The notes under the pieces were generated by a model. The model was not told the DNA's origin. It worked only from the letters and a program-made list of their open reading frames with translations, and did no database searches. The translations under genes and the position numbers were made by a program. From Theobroma cacao (Eukaryota > Streptophyta > Magnoliopsida > Malvales > Malvaceae), in the NCBI RefSeq assembly GCF_000208745.1, contig NC_030856.1:1657659-1721658 (forward strand): DNA of 64,000 nt, given 5' to 3'. Positions 13,094 through 24,544 of the stretch are shown here, one piece after another; the first letter of the stretch is position 1, and each line of letters starts with the position of its first letter.

Positions 13094-14037
13094 TTTTGTT
13101 TTCTTAGCTTTTTCTTTTTAAATTTCAGTTTGAATTTCTTTTTTTATTTTTTTTATTTTTAAGGGCTTTTATAAGGGCAAATTGGGAAAAAAGAAATATA
13201 AATTTTCTTTTTCTTTTTCTTTTAATTATGGACAAGAGAAATTAGAAACATTGCTCAAATTGGTGGATGTGAATTAAATTAAGAATTTGCGGATTATATT
13301 AAAAATTTTCTATGAGGAATGCAAATACATTATATCGATTTCGTGTCTTTTTTCTTGTTCCGATTTTAAAATCATGTCATCTGTCTAAATTATTCAAAAA
13401 TTGTGATTTTATTTTTATATGATAAAGTATTTTTATATGTAATTAAAAAATATTATATAAATTTTATATTCTTGTGTTTAAATATTTTTAAAAAATAAAA
13501 TTCAACGAGAAGAAACACAAAATATTATATTAAATGTAAGTCTAAAAAATATTCAAAGGGTAAGATTGAAATTTGCCTTTCTCTCAAAAGTACAAAAACT
13601 TGCCATAAATAGTATTTTATACATGATTTTTTGTAATGGGAATTGCAGCATCATTTATCAAAATTTAATTTTTGATTGTTTAATTATAAATTTATTTCTT
13701 ATATAAAAATATTAAATATTTATATTATAAAAATTTTTTAATTTTAATATAAAATATCCAAAAACAAAATTTTTATCTTAATTTTCGTAAAAATTAAAAA
13801 TTATATATATATTATTTATAGAAGTAAAGAATATAATTTTGTAAGCCGACAGTTGAAACATTAAATGATTATAGGATCTTTCTTTCAGTGAATCAAAAAT
13901 CAAAGGGGATTCATATGTAAATTAGTACAAACTTCTACTCTTCAAGCCAAGGCCAAAGATGAAGAACAGTATGAAATGGAAAGCAAACCCCAAAAAAAAG
14001 GAATTGAAATGACAGTTACAGTACTGAATCACTTGTT
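13094..14037. other. AT-rich spacer, no gene seen
   Basis: This is the PLPHP promoter side followed by extremely AT-rich DNA (about 13260-13860) with homopolymer A and T runs, up to the 3' end of the cytochrome b561 gene. There is no ORF of substance and no recognisable RNA. Confidence 0.5.
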
Positions 14038-15760
14038 CTAACTCCCTGAAATTGGTTGTTTTGAGGTGTCTTGATCTGTTTGTGGCGAAGTTGCTGATCC
14101 CTTATTATCAGTTTTCTGCTGTGTCTGATCTGCTTGTGGTGAAGTTCCTGATCCCTGACCGGTTTTCTGGCGTGCCTGCCCCTTTCTTTGGTACAAGAAT
14201 TTAGTCCAAGTGTAGACCTCAAGAGCCAAAACAACCATAGCCAAGAGCACAAGGATTCCATTGTATGCCCATTTCCAGGTTGTGTTATCAGGTTTTAGAA
14301 TCTGTATCCCTTGGTATATGTTCACTGGGATCATGACAAGCAATGAATAGCCAAGAAAATGATGATAAACATTCCAGTGCTTTCTGTATTCATCATCCTT
14401 GGTTGGCTTTAACCGAAAGGCTAACATCTGCAAGAATTTTGAAAGGAAAAAACTGATCAGATTAGGTACTAAAAAACATGTGCATTTGTGGGGGGTGGTG
14501 AAATGAAAAAGCAAGGTGGTACTTGGGTTACTTGCAAGGTAGCAAATCCGAAAATGCAGATGCCTAGAACCCTGTGTGTATAGAAGGTGTAGTATTTGGA
14601 CTCATGTCCAAGGAGCAGTCCAAGTCCCCAGCCAAAGCTTCCAAGAATGTAACCAAGAGCTTGGCAAGAGTAATGAAAGGTAAACCACCAAGATTCCAGT
14701 TTGAATGGGTATAACCTGAAGTACCTAGCAATGATAACTCCAATAGGCATTAATGTTCCCCACCCTATGATGTTCAGAATCCCATGTATCTATCAAGCAG
14801 CAGAAGAAAAAGAATCAATCAATGCAAGTTTGCTTCAGAGTTTGAAATCTCAATTGAATTAACTGCAGGAATATATATGAACATTAACAGGCATGAAAGA
14901 TCATTCGGAAGGGCTTTTTGGAGCTTGCAGATGAAGCAACTAGCAATTTTTCATTCAGATTGCAGGCTCACAAACGAATGAAAAAGAAAAGAACCTTACG
15001 ACAGAATTCAGAGAAACTTTTGATGCATGTCTTAGTAGCAAACACAATGATAATAACACATTTGCAATCTTGTGAATCTTCTTACCTTTCTTAGACGCCG
15101 CCTGTTGTGTCCAATGTTCTGACATTGCCCAGTATTCAAGTCCAAAATCTCTCTGCTATCAAAATTCTGAAGAGTTTTCGAATGCACCATAGGCTCAAAG
15201 CCTTCTGCAACATATCCAACTTGCCACACATGATTCAAGCGTGAAATGTTGTAACTTTCAGGAAGAATTAACGTGGCAGATATTGTGAAGAATCCAGTCC
15301 CGGTGATATGCTGTGCTGTCTTGTTTTGAACCCTCAAACCTATATCTGAAGGCTGGATTGAACAATACAGCTTTGTATCTTTAGTGATATTGTAGGTGTT
15401 AACAAATGGACTACTTCCATTCGGCGGCTTGATGGCTATGATCGCTCTGGTACCAACCATCTGAGGCAGATCAGGATTCACCCCCCAGGCCAGCCACCCT
15501 GCATCAGTGATCATCTTTGTGCCAATGAGAATGTTGACCTGCGTTTGGTTGTGACTAGTTCTGTAAAAGTTCCAAGCAAATTGAGCCTGTAAAGTTGTTA
15601 ATTTCCTGCAGCTGGTGCTCTGTCTTTCATTCATCCCTACGTAGGCCTCGAGATGTAAGAAGTCATCACTACATAGATGGGAGGACTTGGAACCGAAAGC
15701 AGCATAGGGAAGATAGAACAAGGCCAATATGACAATTACAGGCAGAGTAGAAGACTGCAT
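14038..15760 (-). CDS. DOMON and cytochrome b561 domain-containing protein
   Basis: Three exons (15760-15086, 14789-14532, 14427-14038) give 440 residues. Residues 1-23 are a signal peptide. A DOMON domain covers about 50-190 and has N-glycosylation sequons (for example NQT, NGS, NIT). The cytochrome b561 core spans about 226-385 with five to six membrane helices. Its four expected haem-ligating histidines are visible at 227 (IHG), 264 (FHY), 297 (THR) and 333 (YHH). The C terminus, about 395-440, is a low-complexity Gln/Thr/Lys tail with a partial internal repeat (TSPQADQTQQKTD, TSPQTDQDTSK). Family members are plasma-membrane, ascorbate-linked transmembrane electron carriers (CYB-DOM proteins, At5g35735-like). 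The intron positions separate the soluble and membrane modules. The substrate in this plant is unknown. Confidence 0.92.
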
Positions 15761-15800
15761 TTTTCTGAGGTGGGTTGGTAACCCTTCCTGCTTATTAAGC

Positions 15801-15808
15801 TATATATA
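15801..15808 (-). promoter_or_regulatory. Candidate TATA box of the b561 gene
   Basis: TATATATA on the minus strand lies about 40 bases upstream of the ATG at 15760, which would imply a very short 5' UTR. Confidence 0.45.
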
Positions 15809-17407
15809 CACAGATTGACAAGTTAAAGCTCATAAATTATGATATTCCATTATTCCTCCTTTTTGGTTGCTTGGGTAGGCCGCAGTAGAATCTTGATGTT
15901 AAGTATGTAACCGTCTAAAAAACCTGAAGGACTAGTGTATCTTCAGTACAGTTTGGATTGGACAAAAAGGTTATTCCACTGCTATTGGAGTAGTGGGGCT
16001 GGGGGAATAAGCATAACCAGAACTTGAAGTTGCAAAGTGATGAGGTGGCCTTTTCTTTTCTTATCAGCACAGTAAACTACAGGACTCATGTTTCATGCCT
16101 TTACATTCCATATGCTTTTCCCCTTAAACTAAGAAATCCCATCACCCTTTGCTTTAATTACACACAAGAAACAAAGAATCTGTTACCCTTTGCTTTAATG
16201 GCCCCCTCAGTAATTTTTTATTTAATAATTAATATAAATAAAGAATAAAAACTCTCACATGGTTCACTTAATTTTAAAATTTTTTTGTTTTTTAATTTAT
16301 ATTTAATACTATTTGCTCATATGTTATAAATTTCTATAGATTTGTTTTTTCAATTTCTACGAACCATTAGTTATATATTTTTTTATTTTTGTTATGTTAT
16401 ATGTGAGTTTTATATTCTACTTATCATGTTCGTCTTTTTTCTGTTATTTGAATTTTATTTTTCATGATTTTAATTTTAAAAATTAATAAATTATTATATA
16501 ATTCTCAAATATAAATTATAGTGTTACATTGTTGTTTAAAATTTTATCAATGTATGGTTTTTTTAATGAATCCTGGTTATGTAATAAGAAATTATCTTGA
16601 GTATATCTTTTTTATATGATTTACGTTTTATATTTAGTTGAAAAGAAATTACTTGAATATAGAGTTTTTAAATAATCTTAATTATATAAGAAGAAATTAT
16701 TAATCTTGTATATCGTATTTAACTATTTATATTTTATGCATTATAGGTTTATATTTAGTATTATAAGTTTAGATAGAAATAAAATAAGAAATTAAATATT
16801 GAATGCATTAATTTTTTTTCAAATTTGATTAAAGTATGAGTAGATTGAAAACATTTAATAAATTCTTTAAAAGAATATATGCAAATTGTCCAAATAATTT
16901 TCTTACACTTGAGTCATTAAGTCCCAATGCTTCAACTCATGAACAAAAATAATGTAAATCAAAATGTCTAACACTCAATCTTAAAGAAATGGATTTTTTT
17001 CAATATATAATTTTAATTGATATATTTGAGTTTAGAAAATATAGTTGAGCATAACTGTCCTAAAAAACTATTATTAGTCTTTTTTTCTTAATTTACATAT
17101 TATATAAAAATATTTTCTATTATCAATATTTTGATTATTGATTAAATTCAATATATTAATTTTTAAATTTTTAACCTTTACTCGTCTGTCTTTAACCCTC
17201 GACAAAAGTTGACTAACTCCGTCCCTGTTTCCTACCATCTAAAGGCCAAGAAAGCTTGTATGCATATGGGGTTTTTGGAATGAATAGTGCTGCTTACTTT
17301 GCTCTCCCCTCACCTTTTAACCTCCCATTTTTAGATCAAGATGGTTAGATGGGGTGTGTAAAACATTATTCTTCAAAACTGACAGTATCATTTACAAGTT
17401 TTGATAG

Positions 17408-17562
17408 GTGAGGTGTCATAGTAGAATCGTAAATCTTACATCGTCTGTGTATTAGAGTATGACTGGATATTTAAGTATTGAAATTTTTTTAAACTTATGA
17501 TACGTCTTTTGTGATACAAAATCATGAAACTTAACGAATCAAAATAAATAATACCTTACACA
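17408..17562. mobile_element. Possible LTR-type remnant
   Basis: The segment contains the word order ATCTTACATCGTCTGTGTATTAGAGTATG, then GATACGTCTTTTGTGATAC and AATACCTTACAC. I associate this pattern with dispersed plant transposon termini. I could not define ends or target-site duplications, so this is a pattern-based guess. Confidence 0.25.
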
Positions 17563-18227
17563 CCAAGACAATTTCTTATGCTAGGCTAGCCATGGCTTGC
17601 CCTTTGTTTTTTTGGTTTTACTTTTGCTTTTCCTTAATTCAACCAAATCAATGGTCATGACAGGGAAACTGTACTTTTATACCTGTTGAACCTTGGATCT
17701 CATTTTTACAAAGACTGATGCTGCAGGCCAGTGTGGGCTCTCTCAGACCTGAAACAAAATCCATGTGGACTCTCAATTCTATAAATGAATGTCATATCCT
17801 TCGCAGGATCTAGGAAGTTTGATAAACACATCTCCACCAGTGCAAACTAGCCAAATACCGGTGTTGTTTTCTGACCTGGTTGTATTTTGGTGTAGATTCA
17901 CATGGCTTTTAGTTTCAAACTGCACCTAATTCTGGCAAAAAAAAAAGATTTTGCAGTTCAGAAATCTTGACGATTTCAGTAGTTTCAGGTAGCGCAATCT
18001 ACTTTGAGATTGAAAAAGCTTTCAAATCTGAGTAACAAAACGAGTAAAAAGTCATGAATGGTTCATCACTTTGTTGATGCAGTCCACATGTAGAGTCAGC
18101 CTTTCCCTATGGTTCACATTTGTTTTGTATTTGAATTGATGAATGTGGACATTTTGCAAGCTTGGTCTTTGCTTTCTTTAACTTATTTTTTTATTTGAAG
18201 GCAGACCCTTCCACCCAGAGCATTCCC

Positions 18228-18235
18228 TATAAATA
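18228..18235 (+). promoter_or_regulatory. TATA box of STIG1-like gene 1
   Basis: TATAAATA in the context CCCTATAAATACCC, 92 bases upstream of the ATG at 18327. Confidence 0.65.
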
Positions 18236-18326
18236 CCCTTCTTCTAGTCACCCTACTCTCCATCCCAAACCTCTGTTTTAATCCTCTTCACAGTCTGTCA
18301 ATTCTCTCTTCTTGCACACAATCTCC

Positions 18327-18788
18327 ATGAAGTTCATAAAGCTACTCTTTGCATCGATTCTTGTCATGGTTCTAGTCCTAAGCATTGCAGCAACAGCAAG
18401 TCTAGACCAACAGGATGATACTAATAATAAGTCAGCAGCTGAAGAGGATGATAATGATGCTGAGACTAAACAACGTTTCATGTTAGATGAAACAGAAGGC
18501 CGATCTCTCTTGCAAAAGAAACGAACTCGAAGACTTACTTGCAACAAGTTCCCTAGGATTTGTCATGCTAGGGGGAGTCCTGGACCTCAATGCTGCAAGA
18601 AGAAATGTGTAAACATATTGATGGACCGGCTAAATTGCGGGAAGTGTGGGAAGAAGTGCAAGTACAATGAGATATGCTGCAAAGGAAAATGTGTTAATCC
18701 ATCATTCAATAGGAAACATTGTGGTGGCTGCAACAATAGGTGCAGCAATGGAGAATTGTGTGTTTTTGGGTTGTGCAATTATGCTTAG
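18327..18788 (+). CDS. Stigma-specific STIG1-like secreted Cys-rich protein (copy 1)
   Basis: A single-exon gene of 153 residues. Residues 1-25 form a signal peptide, followed by an acidic linker (DDTNN, AAEEDDNDAE), then an RSLLQKKRTRR basic segment and a C-terminal STIG1 domain with 16 cysteines (NCGKCGKKC, ICCKGKC, HCGGCNNRC, CVFGLCNYA at the end). The start is the ATG at 18327; no other in-frame ATG lies upstream before the TATA box. STIG1-family proteins are apoplastic. Tomato STIG1 acts on pollen-tube receptor kinases, and Arabidopsis GRI, a family member, is processed to a peptide in ROS-induced cell death. The dibasic stretch ahead of the Cys domain could be a processing site (inference). 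Two relatives lie within 4.5 kb. Confidence 0.92.
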   Translation: MKFIKLLFASILVMVLVLSIAATASLDQQDDTNNKSAAEEDDNDAETKQRFMLDETEGRSLLQKKRTRRLTCNKFPRICHARGSPGPQCCKKKCVNILMDRLNCGKCGKKCKYNEICCKGKCVNPSFNRKHCGGCNNRCSNGELCVFGLCNYA

Positions 18789-20223
18789 AAGAATTTTTTT
18801 GTTGAATATCAGTTGGATTTGTTTGATTTGTAAAAGCTAGATGCAGTTCATTCAATCAGAAATATTGTTCTTTTGTTTTAATAGTTTCTGGCCATTTGAG
18901 TCAATCTGAGATATTTTTCTGGTGATTATAAGCTGCACAAACTGATCGAAATGAGGATCGAACAAAGTCCTAGCCAAGAAAAAGAATCAAAAACTGTGGC
19001 ATCATGCCCTGCATAATGAGTAAGAGAAGCCATGCAGGCAATTACTAATCAAAACTGAAAAATGAAGGACTAGATTAAACTTTCAAGTGTGTAACTATCT
19101 CGAACAAGGATCGATGACTGTAATAAATTGTTCCAGGTTAGGGAATGCATGAAAGCTTTTCAAGTTCCATCAAAATGTCAGCCTCTTACAAGAATTCTTT
19201 CCAATGAAGGATTTCAGAGATTTTTCTTCTCAGGTTTTTCCTGATAAGTCCCCAATCCACTTCAGTTTACAGTTTCCATTATGACATAGTTCACTGCCAA
19301 TCATTGGTCAGTGATGATCGATCATTCACCAGTACATTCAGATATCAATTATCTAATTATAAATCAAACAACAGAAATCTGACACTGATTTTTACAGTTT
19401 AAACCAAATTCTAGAAGTAATTGGGATATTGATAAACTCCAAATTTACTGAACTGAGAATGACATAACTACCATAACATGTCATTCATCAATATTCATAC
19501 TGTCAATGGAACTCTTAATTAATAAGATCTCTTGATGCAACCTGTCAGTAGCTTAGAACTTCCCGGAGAATAAAATCTTCAAATTATAACTTTATTTGCA
19601 GCACTGAAATCGACCAAGATCTGCAAAAAATATACAATGCAGCAGAAGAGCACTGAGAGGAAATAAAAGTTGTTCAGGATCATGAACACTGCCTAAATTT
19701 TGAACACATAGACTTCTGTTCCCAATATAATATTCTGCAGATGACAGAAAACAAGTGAGCATTCGATCGTGTTGTCTATGTTTGAATAAACAAGAAGTTC
19801 TTTCAATGAAACAGCAAGAACTTTTTGCTTGTGTATGAACTTTTTCAGTGCTGCAGGTATGCTTTTGGACTATGTTAAATTATATTACTATTTGTTTATC
19901 CTGGTCTAGAGTTAGAGAATGAAGACCATGCTCCCTATAATCTTTGTTTATTATTTGAATTTGGGGAAGAGAAACAAATCAAAGCTGTCCTTGACCCTGC
20001 ACATAGAATAAAATCTTTAACTTTTTATTTGTTTAATAGCAGTTGAATAATTTGGACCATTCCACTAAGAGTACTGTGTCACATGAAACACATAACATGT
20101 TTCAGCCCTCCAAAGTCTGCTATAAAACCCCCTTCTTCTCTACCAATTCCCACATCAGAGTTCTTCATTGCATCAAAAACCAGCATAAATCATTCTTCCT
20201 CGATCTTTCTGAAACTTTCATCG
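18789..20223. other. Spacer between STIG1-like copies 1 and 2
   Basis: About 1.4 kb of 3' flank and promoter DNA. I see no ORF or RNA beyond the TATA box of copy 2. Confidence 0.5.
20121..20127 (+). promoter_or_regulatory. TATA box of STIG1-like copy 2
   Basis: TATAAAA in the context CTGCTATAAAACCCCC, 103 bases upstream of the ATG at 20224. Spacing and context match copy 1, so the promoter core was duplicated with the gene and has stayed intact. Confidence 0.6.
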
Positions 20224-20704
20224 ATGAATTTGAGAAAGCTGCTATTGAGATTCATCATGTTCCTAGCTCTAGTAGTCCTAGGTACTCATGCAATGCAACA
20301 TGCACAACAACAACAAGAAGAAAATGAAATAAAATATGAAGTGCATGCTACAACCAATTCCTTCAACTTGCAATCAACTGAAACTGATGATCAATCTCCT
20401 ACCTTAGGTGGAGCAGGTAGATTCCTCCTGCAAAAGGCGAGCACGTAGAATGACTTGCAACAAGTTTCCTAGGATTTGTCGAGCTAGAGGAAGCCCGGGG
20501 CCTTACTGTTGCAAGAAGAAGTGTGTTAATGTGTTGAAGGACAGGATGAACTGTGGAATGTGTGGGAAGAAATGTAGGTACAATGAAGTATGCTGCAATG
20601 GCAAATGTGCGAACCCTGCCTTCAGTAGAAACCATTGTGGGGGGTGCAACAATAGGTGCAAAAATGGAAGCCTTTGTGTTTTTGGACTTTGCAATTATGC
20701 TTAG
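20224..20704 (+). pseudogene. STIG1-like copy 2, disrupted by a frameshift
   Basis: The reading frame from the ATG at 20224 encodes a signal peptide and linker ending GRFLLQKAST and stops at TAG 20446-20448 after 74 residues, before any STIG1 cysteine. The complete 16-Cys STIG1 domain, closely like copy 1 (TCNKFPRIC, NCGMCGKKC, CVFGLCNYA, stop 20702-20704), lies in another frame. Compared with copy 1, the frame changes just after the LLQK codons at about 20432-20438 (net +1 or -2). The domain itself carries no further stop, so the break is recent, is a sequencing or assembly error, or is bypassed by splicing, although no good GT-AG pair is obvious there. As read, the gene yields only a secreted peptide without the Cys domain. 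Confidence 0.8.
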
Positions 20705-22054
20705 CAATTAGGAACATAACATTAATCTCATTATTTCAATGATTCAAATTCTTTTTGTAAGAGAGAAGAAGATTGTTGTATTAATTTGCGCATTATTCTT
20801 TTCTTTAATCTACTAATATCAGTTCAAGCTTTGCTGAAATCCTATGTTCTTGGGATCAGGACAAATGATCACATGTTCTTAAGATTAAAATTTATGCTTT
20901 CTTTATTTTCTTTAAAAATGTTTATATTTCATGTTAAAAAGAAATATAAACCGTCACGAATTGCACACGAAACTCTTAATTCGGCCATCTTAATTTTGGA
21001 TTAATTATGCATAGTTACACAGTCCATAATATAATTTAATAGAGGTAATTAAACACTTAAATCAGAAGGGAAAAAATAAAAAAGAAAAAACCCATTGAAC
21101 AAGATGGAGAGTTGCATGTGCATGAGAATACATGTGAAGAACCATGTGATCTTAAGCGAAATTTAAGGTAAAACCCCATGGCCTTTTTATAGCCTCAGAT
21201 CTGGTGTGAAGTGTGAACTGAGCTTTGTTACTCTTTCGTGCTTGAAGTTGAAGTAATATACAAAGCTCAAAAGCTGGCATTTGCTTGACCAAATATCCTT
21301 TAATAACAATTTTAACAAATTAGAGGCTTAATTATCGGCTAATTTTCTTTTATGAGTTACATTTTTTTATTCTTTTTCTCTTTTACCATCTAATGGGAGG
21401 ATATATATATAGTGTATATAATTAATGCATCACGAACTTTGCAATAAAAAAAAATCTTCATTTTTCTTGTTCCTCCTTTTTTGTGTCAAAGATTAATGTT
21501 AAAATTGAAACTATCAACAAATATATNAATATAAAAATTTAATTATAAATATATATAATTCAAGTTACAATAGACTTTAGAGTTCAATTACATTGTATAT
21601 ATTTCAACACCAAAATCAAGAAAAATTAGATATATTATCGTATTGGCAATTTAATTAGTAAGATTGATTATAAAATTCCGAGCAACAATATATCAATAAT
21701 TTTATTGGTATTCAAAATTAACTTACATTAACAGAATATTGTTGCAATGATAATATACATTAAAAATGAAATATATCCTCCCTTTCTCTCCCCTAACCCA
21801 AAAAAATATGTAAGGGTAGCAACATTAAGCAATTCCATAGAAATTTTGCTTATAATTTTTTCTTTATGTCATTACATTTGGACAAACAATTATAAAGAAA
21901 AATAATGAAACTTTATATTATAATTTTTAAATAACCACCGCAAAACGTTGATTTTTTTTTATTGTATATATGAATAAATTATCACGAACTTCACACGAAC
22001 TCTTAACCCGATCATCTTAAATTGATCCGGCCGGCCGTTTTATTTCGGAATTAT
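20705..22054. other. Spacer with a STIG1-like relic and one ambiguous base
   Basis: AT-rich DNA between the convergent copies 2 and 3. An unresolved base (n) occurs at 21527. A block at 20953-21028 is homologous to 21980-22080, which is the 3' flank and last codons of copy 3. Otherwise no gene is seen. Confidence 0.55.
20953..21028 (-). pseudogene. Relic of a fourth STIG1-like gene (3' end only)
   Basis: On the minus strand, 21028-21005 reads the terminal codons YGLCNYA followed by TAA, the family's conserved C terminus. The flank at 20953-20998 (TCACGAATTGCACACGAAACTCTTAA, then CATCTTAA) matches the 3' flank of copy 3 at 21981-22022, apart from a roughly 25-base gap that includes GGCCGGCC. 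Homology stops abruptly upstream of the YGLC codons, so only the end of the gene was copied or has survived. Confidence 0.75.
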
Positions 22055-22543
22055 TTATGCATAGTTACACATTCCATAAACACAGTATTCGCCAGGCTTG
22101 CAACGGTGGTTGCAAGCCCCGCAATGCCTTTTGTCCATAGAAATGTAGACGCACTCTCCCCGGCAGCAAACCTGGGTGAACTTGCACTTATTCCTGCATG
22201 CACCGCAGTTGTGGCCGTCGGTGACCAAGTCGACGCATTTGTTGTTGCAGCAGGTGGTGTTGTTCCCACCTTGGACGTGGCAAACCTCTTGGTCCTTGCG
22301 GCAATGGTCAGCTGCCCTAGGGTTCCTAGCTTTATCCTGAAGGAAGCGACTTACCCTTTTGGAAGGCATCGGTTTCGGTTCATGCTGCGAGGAGGGTTGG
22401 AACGTGCTTGAAGAAGAACCACCGCCATTGATGAGGTTGGAAGCAGGCTGCTTCTCTTCAGTGACCACGATGCTTTTCATGGCCAAAGTGATGGTGATGG
22501 CAAAGGTTATGGCTATAGCGACAATGATTTTGGTAAGCTCCAT
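22055..22543 (-). CDS. STIG1-like secreted Cys-rich protein (copy 3)
   Basis: A single exon of 162 residues starting at the ATG at 22543 (MELTKII). Residues 1-22 or so form a hydrophobic signal sequence. A Ser/Gly/Pro-rich linker with [21 protein letters not shown] follows, then the STIG1 domain with 16 cysteines ([33 protein letters not shown]) and the family terminus CVYGMCNYA. It is clearly more divergent from copies 1 and 2 than they are from each other, and its coding region is more GC-rich. The conserved VSRFLQ segment just before the Cys domain matches the region that is functionally important in other family members. An N-glycosylation sequon (NNTT) lies inside the domain. A secreted signalling role is inferred from the family only. 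Confidence 0.92.
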   Translation of the reverse strand: MELTKIIVAIAITFAITITLAMKSIVVTEEKQPASNLINGGGSSSSTFQPSSQHEPKPMPSKRVSRFLQDKARNPRAADHCRKDQEVCHVQGGNNTTCCNNKCVDLVTDGHNCGACRNKCKFTQVCCRGECVYISMDKRHCGACNHRCKPGEYCVYGMCNYA

Positions 22544-22710
22544 TTCCTTCTTTGTGCTCTTTTGGGTTCTCGAAATGGGAGTTTCTGGTTCGTTTTGTTC
22601 TTGTTCTTGCTTTGGGTAGTGAAGGAAATGGAGATCAGAAGAATGGGTCTTGGATTCTTGGGGGGCTAAGCTTAGATTTGTGAAGGAAATGGGGGGGCTT
22701 GGACTTGGGC

Positions 22711-22717
22711 TTATAAG
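22711..22717 (-). promoter_or_regulatory. Candidate TATA box of STIG1-like copy 3
   Basis: On the minus strand CCCCTTATAAGCCC gives a TATA-like CTTATAA about 170 bases upstream of the ATG at 22543. Confidence 0.4.
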
Positions 22718-24317
22718 GGGAATAAAGGAGAGGGTTGACCAAAAGACGCGGGAAAAGAGGTAAAAGGTGGTGGGAGGGCTCTTTGGGATCAATGCATGGA
22801 GTGTGGTCGAATTCTAGAGCTTATAATTAATTAGAAAATCTAGGGTTTAGTTCTTAAGCAAGTCAAGTTCAAATATTGTTTGCATACATCCCAAAGTTAA
22901 ATTCAATAAATGGGATAATTTTTTTTATGTTTCTTCTATTATTAACTCATTTCAGATAATTAAAATATCAAATTATATTGTACATATCTTTAAAAATCAT
23001 CATTGTGTTTATTGAAAAATTTAAAAATTATCTTTTTTTTATAATTTTATTTGTTCCAAGAACTGAGACTTGAAGCTTAGAACCCCAACCCAATGGGAAG
23101 TCCACCGCTAAGGGTGGTGGGGCAGTGGTAGGGTGGTTGAACCATCTCAACGAAGCCGACTCAAGGTTTACAATGAAATAATTATATTGATAATGTTTAT
23201 GTGATAATTTAAATTGTCAAAATCCAATGCATAACACGTTAGTTATGAATTCATCTTTCAAAAAAAAATTATGAGTTCATGAAATTTAATTACACAATAT
23301 GTATAAATTTTTATCTGCTTCACAATTAAAGACGTACATCTTCGTATATAATTATCTCCAAAAACCCTAATTTACAATATTTCAATATTGTCTTGATGCA
23401 TATGTATGGCCTTCTATAATTTTCTTCTTTCCTTTTTTTTTAATTATTATGAATTTTATAATCGATTATTTTATTTTGTTGTAAAAGCTTGAAGCATATG
23501 CTAGTTTCTATCATCACATGGTATCATAGAAGTCAAAAGGGCAAATTCTAGCCATCTTTCTTCGAATCTTGACTTCTTGTAAAGCTAGCTTTAGCTTGAG
23601 CAATCTCCATTGATGGACAGCAAAAGGTGTCCCCATATGCCTGACCTGAGGAAATTTAGCCATACTGTTAGGCAAAGCAAAGTTAGGGTTTGCCATTTGA
23701 GGAGAAGAAGAAGGAAAAATAAATAAAAAAAACAGACCCTAAACTCGCTGCCACTCAACGTGTTGGGGAAAAGCAATACCTAAGCTTTTTTAATTTCATT
23801 AATTTCATTGTCATGTACAATGAATTACTTTCATTAATTTTTTAATCTAATAAAAATTAATGCAAGTTAGCTAGCAATGAAGAATTAATCAATCCTACGT
23901 GTAAATGTTTATTGTGTAATAAGCTATTATAAATTATATTGTGGATGATATCAAACCGGTGTGCGCCAAATGGCATGATAGTGGAAAAAAATTTAAAAAT
24001 ATTTTTGGAATAAATTATTGAATCAAACCCATGGTAGTGCATAGTCGATTTTAGTTGGTGGAACGATTTGCCTTGTTAATATTTCTTAACATTATGGCTA
24101 GCTTCTTAAAGTGACTATGGTCGTTTAGGTCAATGAAGTTCGCGGTATTAACATGTCTTTGAAGCCCTTAGATGATGAATTTTATATTAATTTTACGGTT
24201 TTCCATGGCTCCTTCTAATTGTCTTGCATGAAAACATGCAAAAATTTATAAAAATTTTATATTTATTATTATTATAAAATGAAAAAAGGTGTTTAAAAGA
24301 AATACATGATGAGTTTT

Positions 24318-24544
24318 CACTATAGTAAATTTGGATTTTAACTATAATTATTTGATGCAGCGTGTATTTTTATACAACTTAAATTTTTAATTACATTTTT
24401 TCATCTTTAACGTAATAAATAAAGTGTAACCATTATTAGTACATGTAACTTTAACGGGTTCATTTTATTCACAATATTATAAAAAATTTATATGATGCAA
24501 TTAAATCTAAAAAAATACATTCAAAGATCAAATTTGTTGTAGTA
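24318..24544. mobile_element. MITE-like element, copy A
   Basis: The left end CACTATAGTAAATTTGG is an imperfect inverted complement of the right end CAAATTTGTTGTAGTA. The interior is homologous to 43699-44012: shared words include TAGT(A/G)(C/T)ATGTAA, TTTTATTCA, AAAATTTATAT and a terminal ATTCAAA/GTTCAAA block. Size (about 230 bp), AT-richness, lack of coding capacity and CACTA-like ends fit a non-autonomous DNA transposon. Confidence 0.55.

Larger units (their letters stand above)
15761..18326. other. Spacer with a possible transposon remnant
   Basis: A divergent intergenic region of about 2.6 kb between the b561 and STIG1-like genes. The first 100 bp are the b561 promoter; 16250-17200 is strongly AT-rich without ORFs; 17400-17560 looks transposon-derived; the last 100 bp hold the TATA box of the STIG1-like gene. 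No other gene is visible. Confidence 0.5.

Noticed and set aside
22022..22411. 129-codon plus-strand ORF over STIG1-like copy 3
   Set aside because: It is the complement of the Cys-rich minus-strand gene; the Val/Ala-rich content is a shadow effect.
23518..23532. CATGGTATCATAGAAG resembling an initiator-tRNA primer-binding site of a copia element
   Set aside because: The match to the usual TGGTATCAGAGC word fails after nine bases, and no LTR, gag or polypurine tract is visible on either side.
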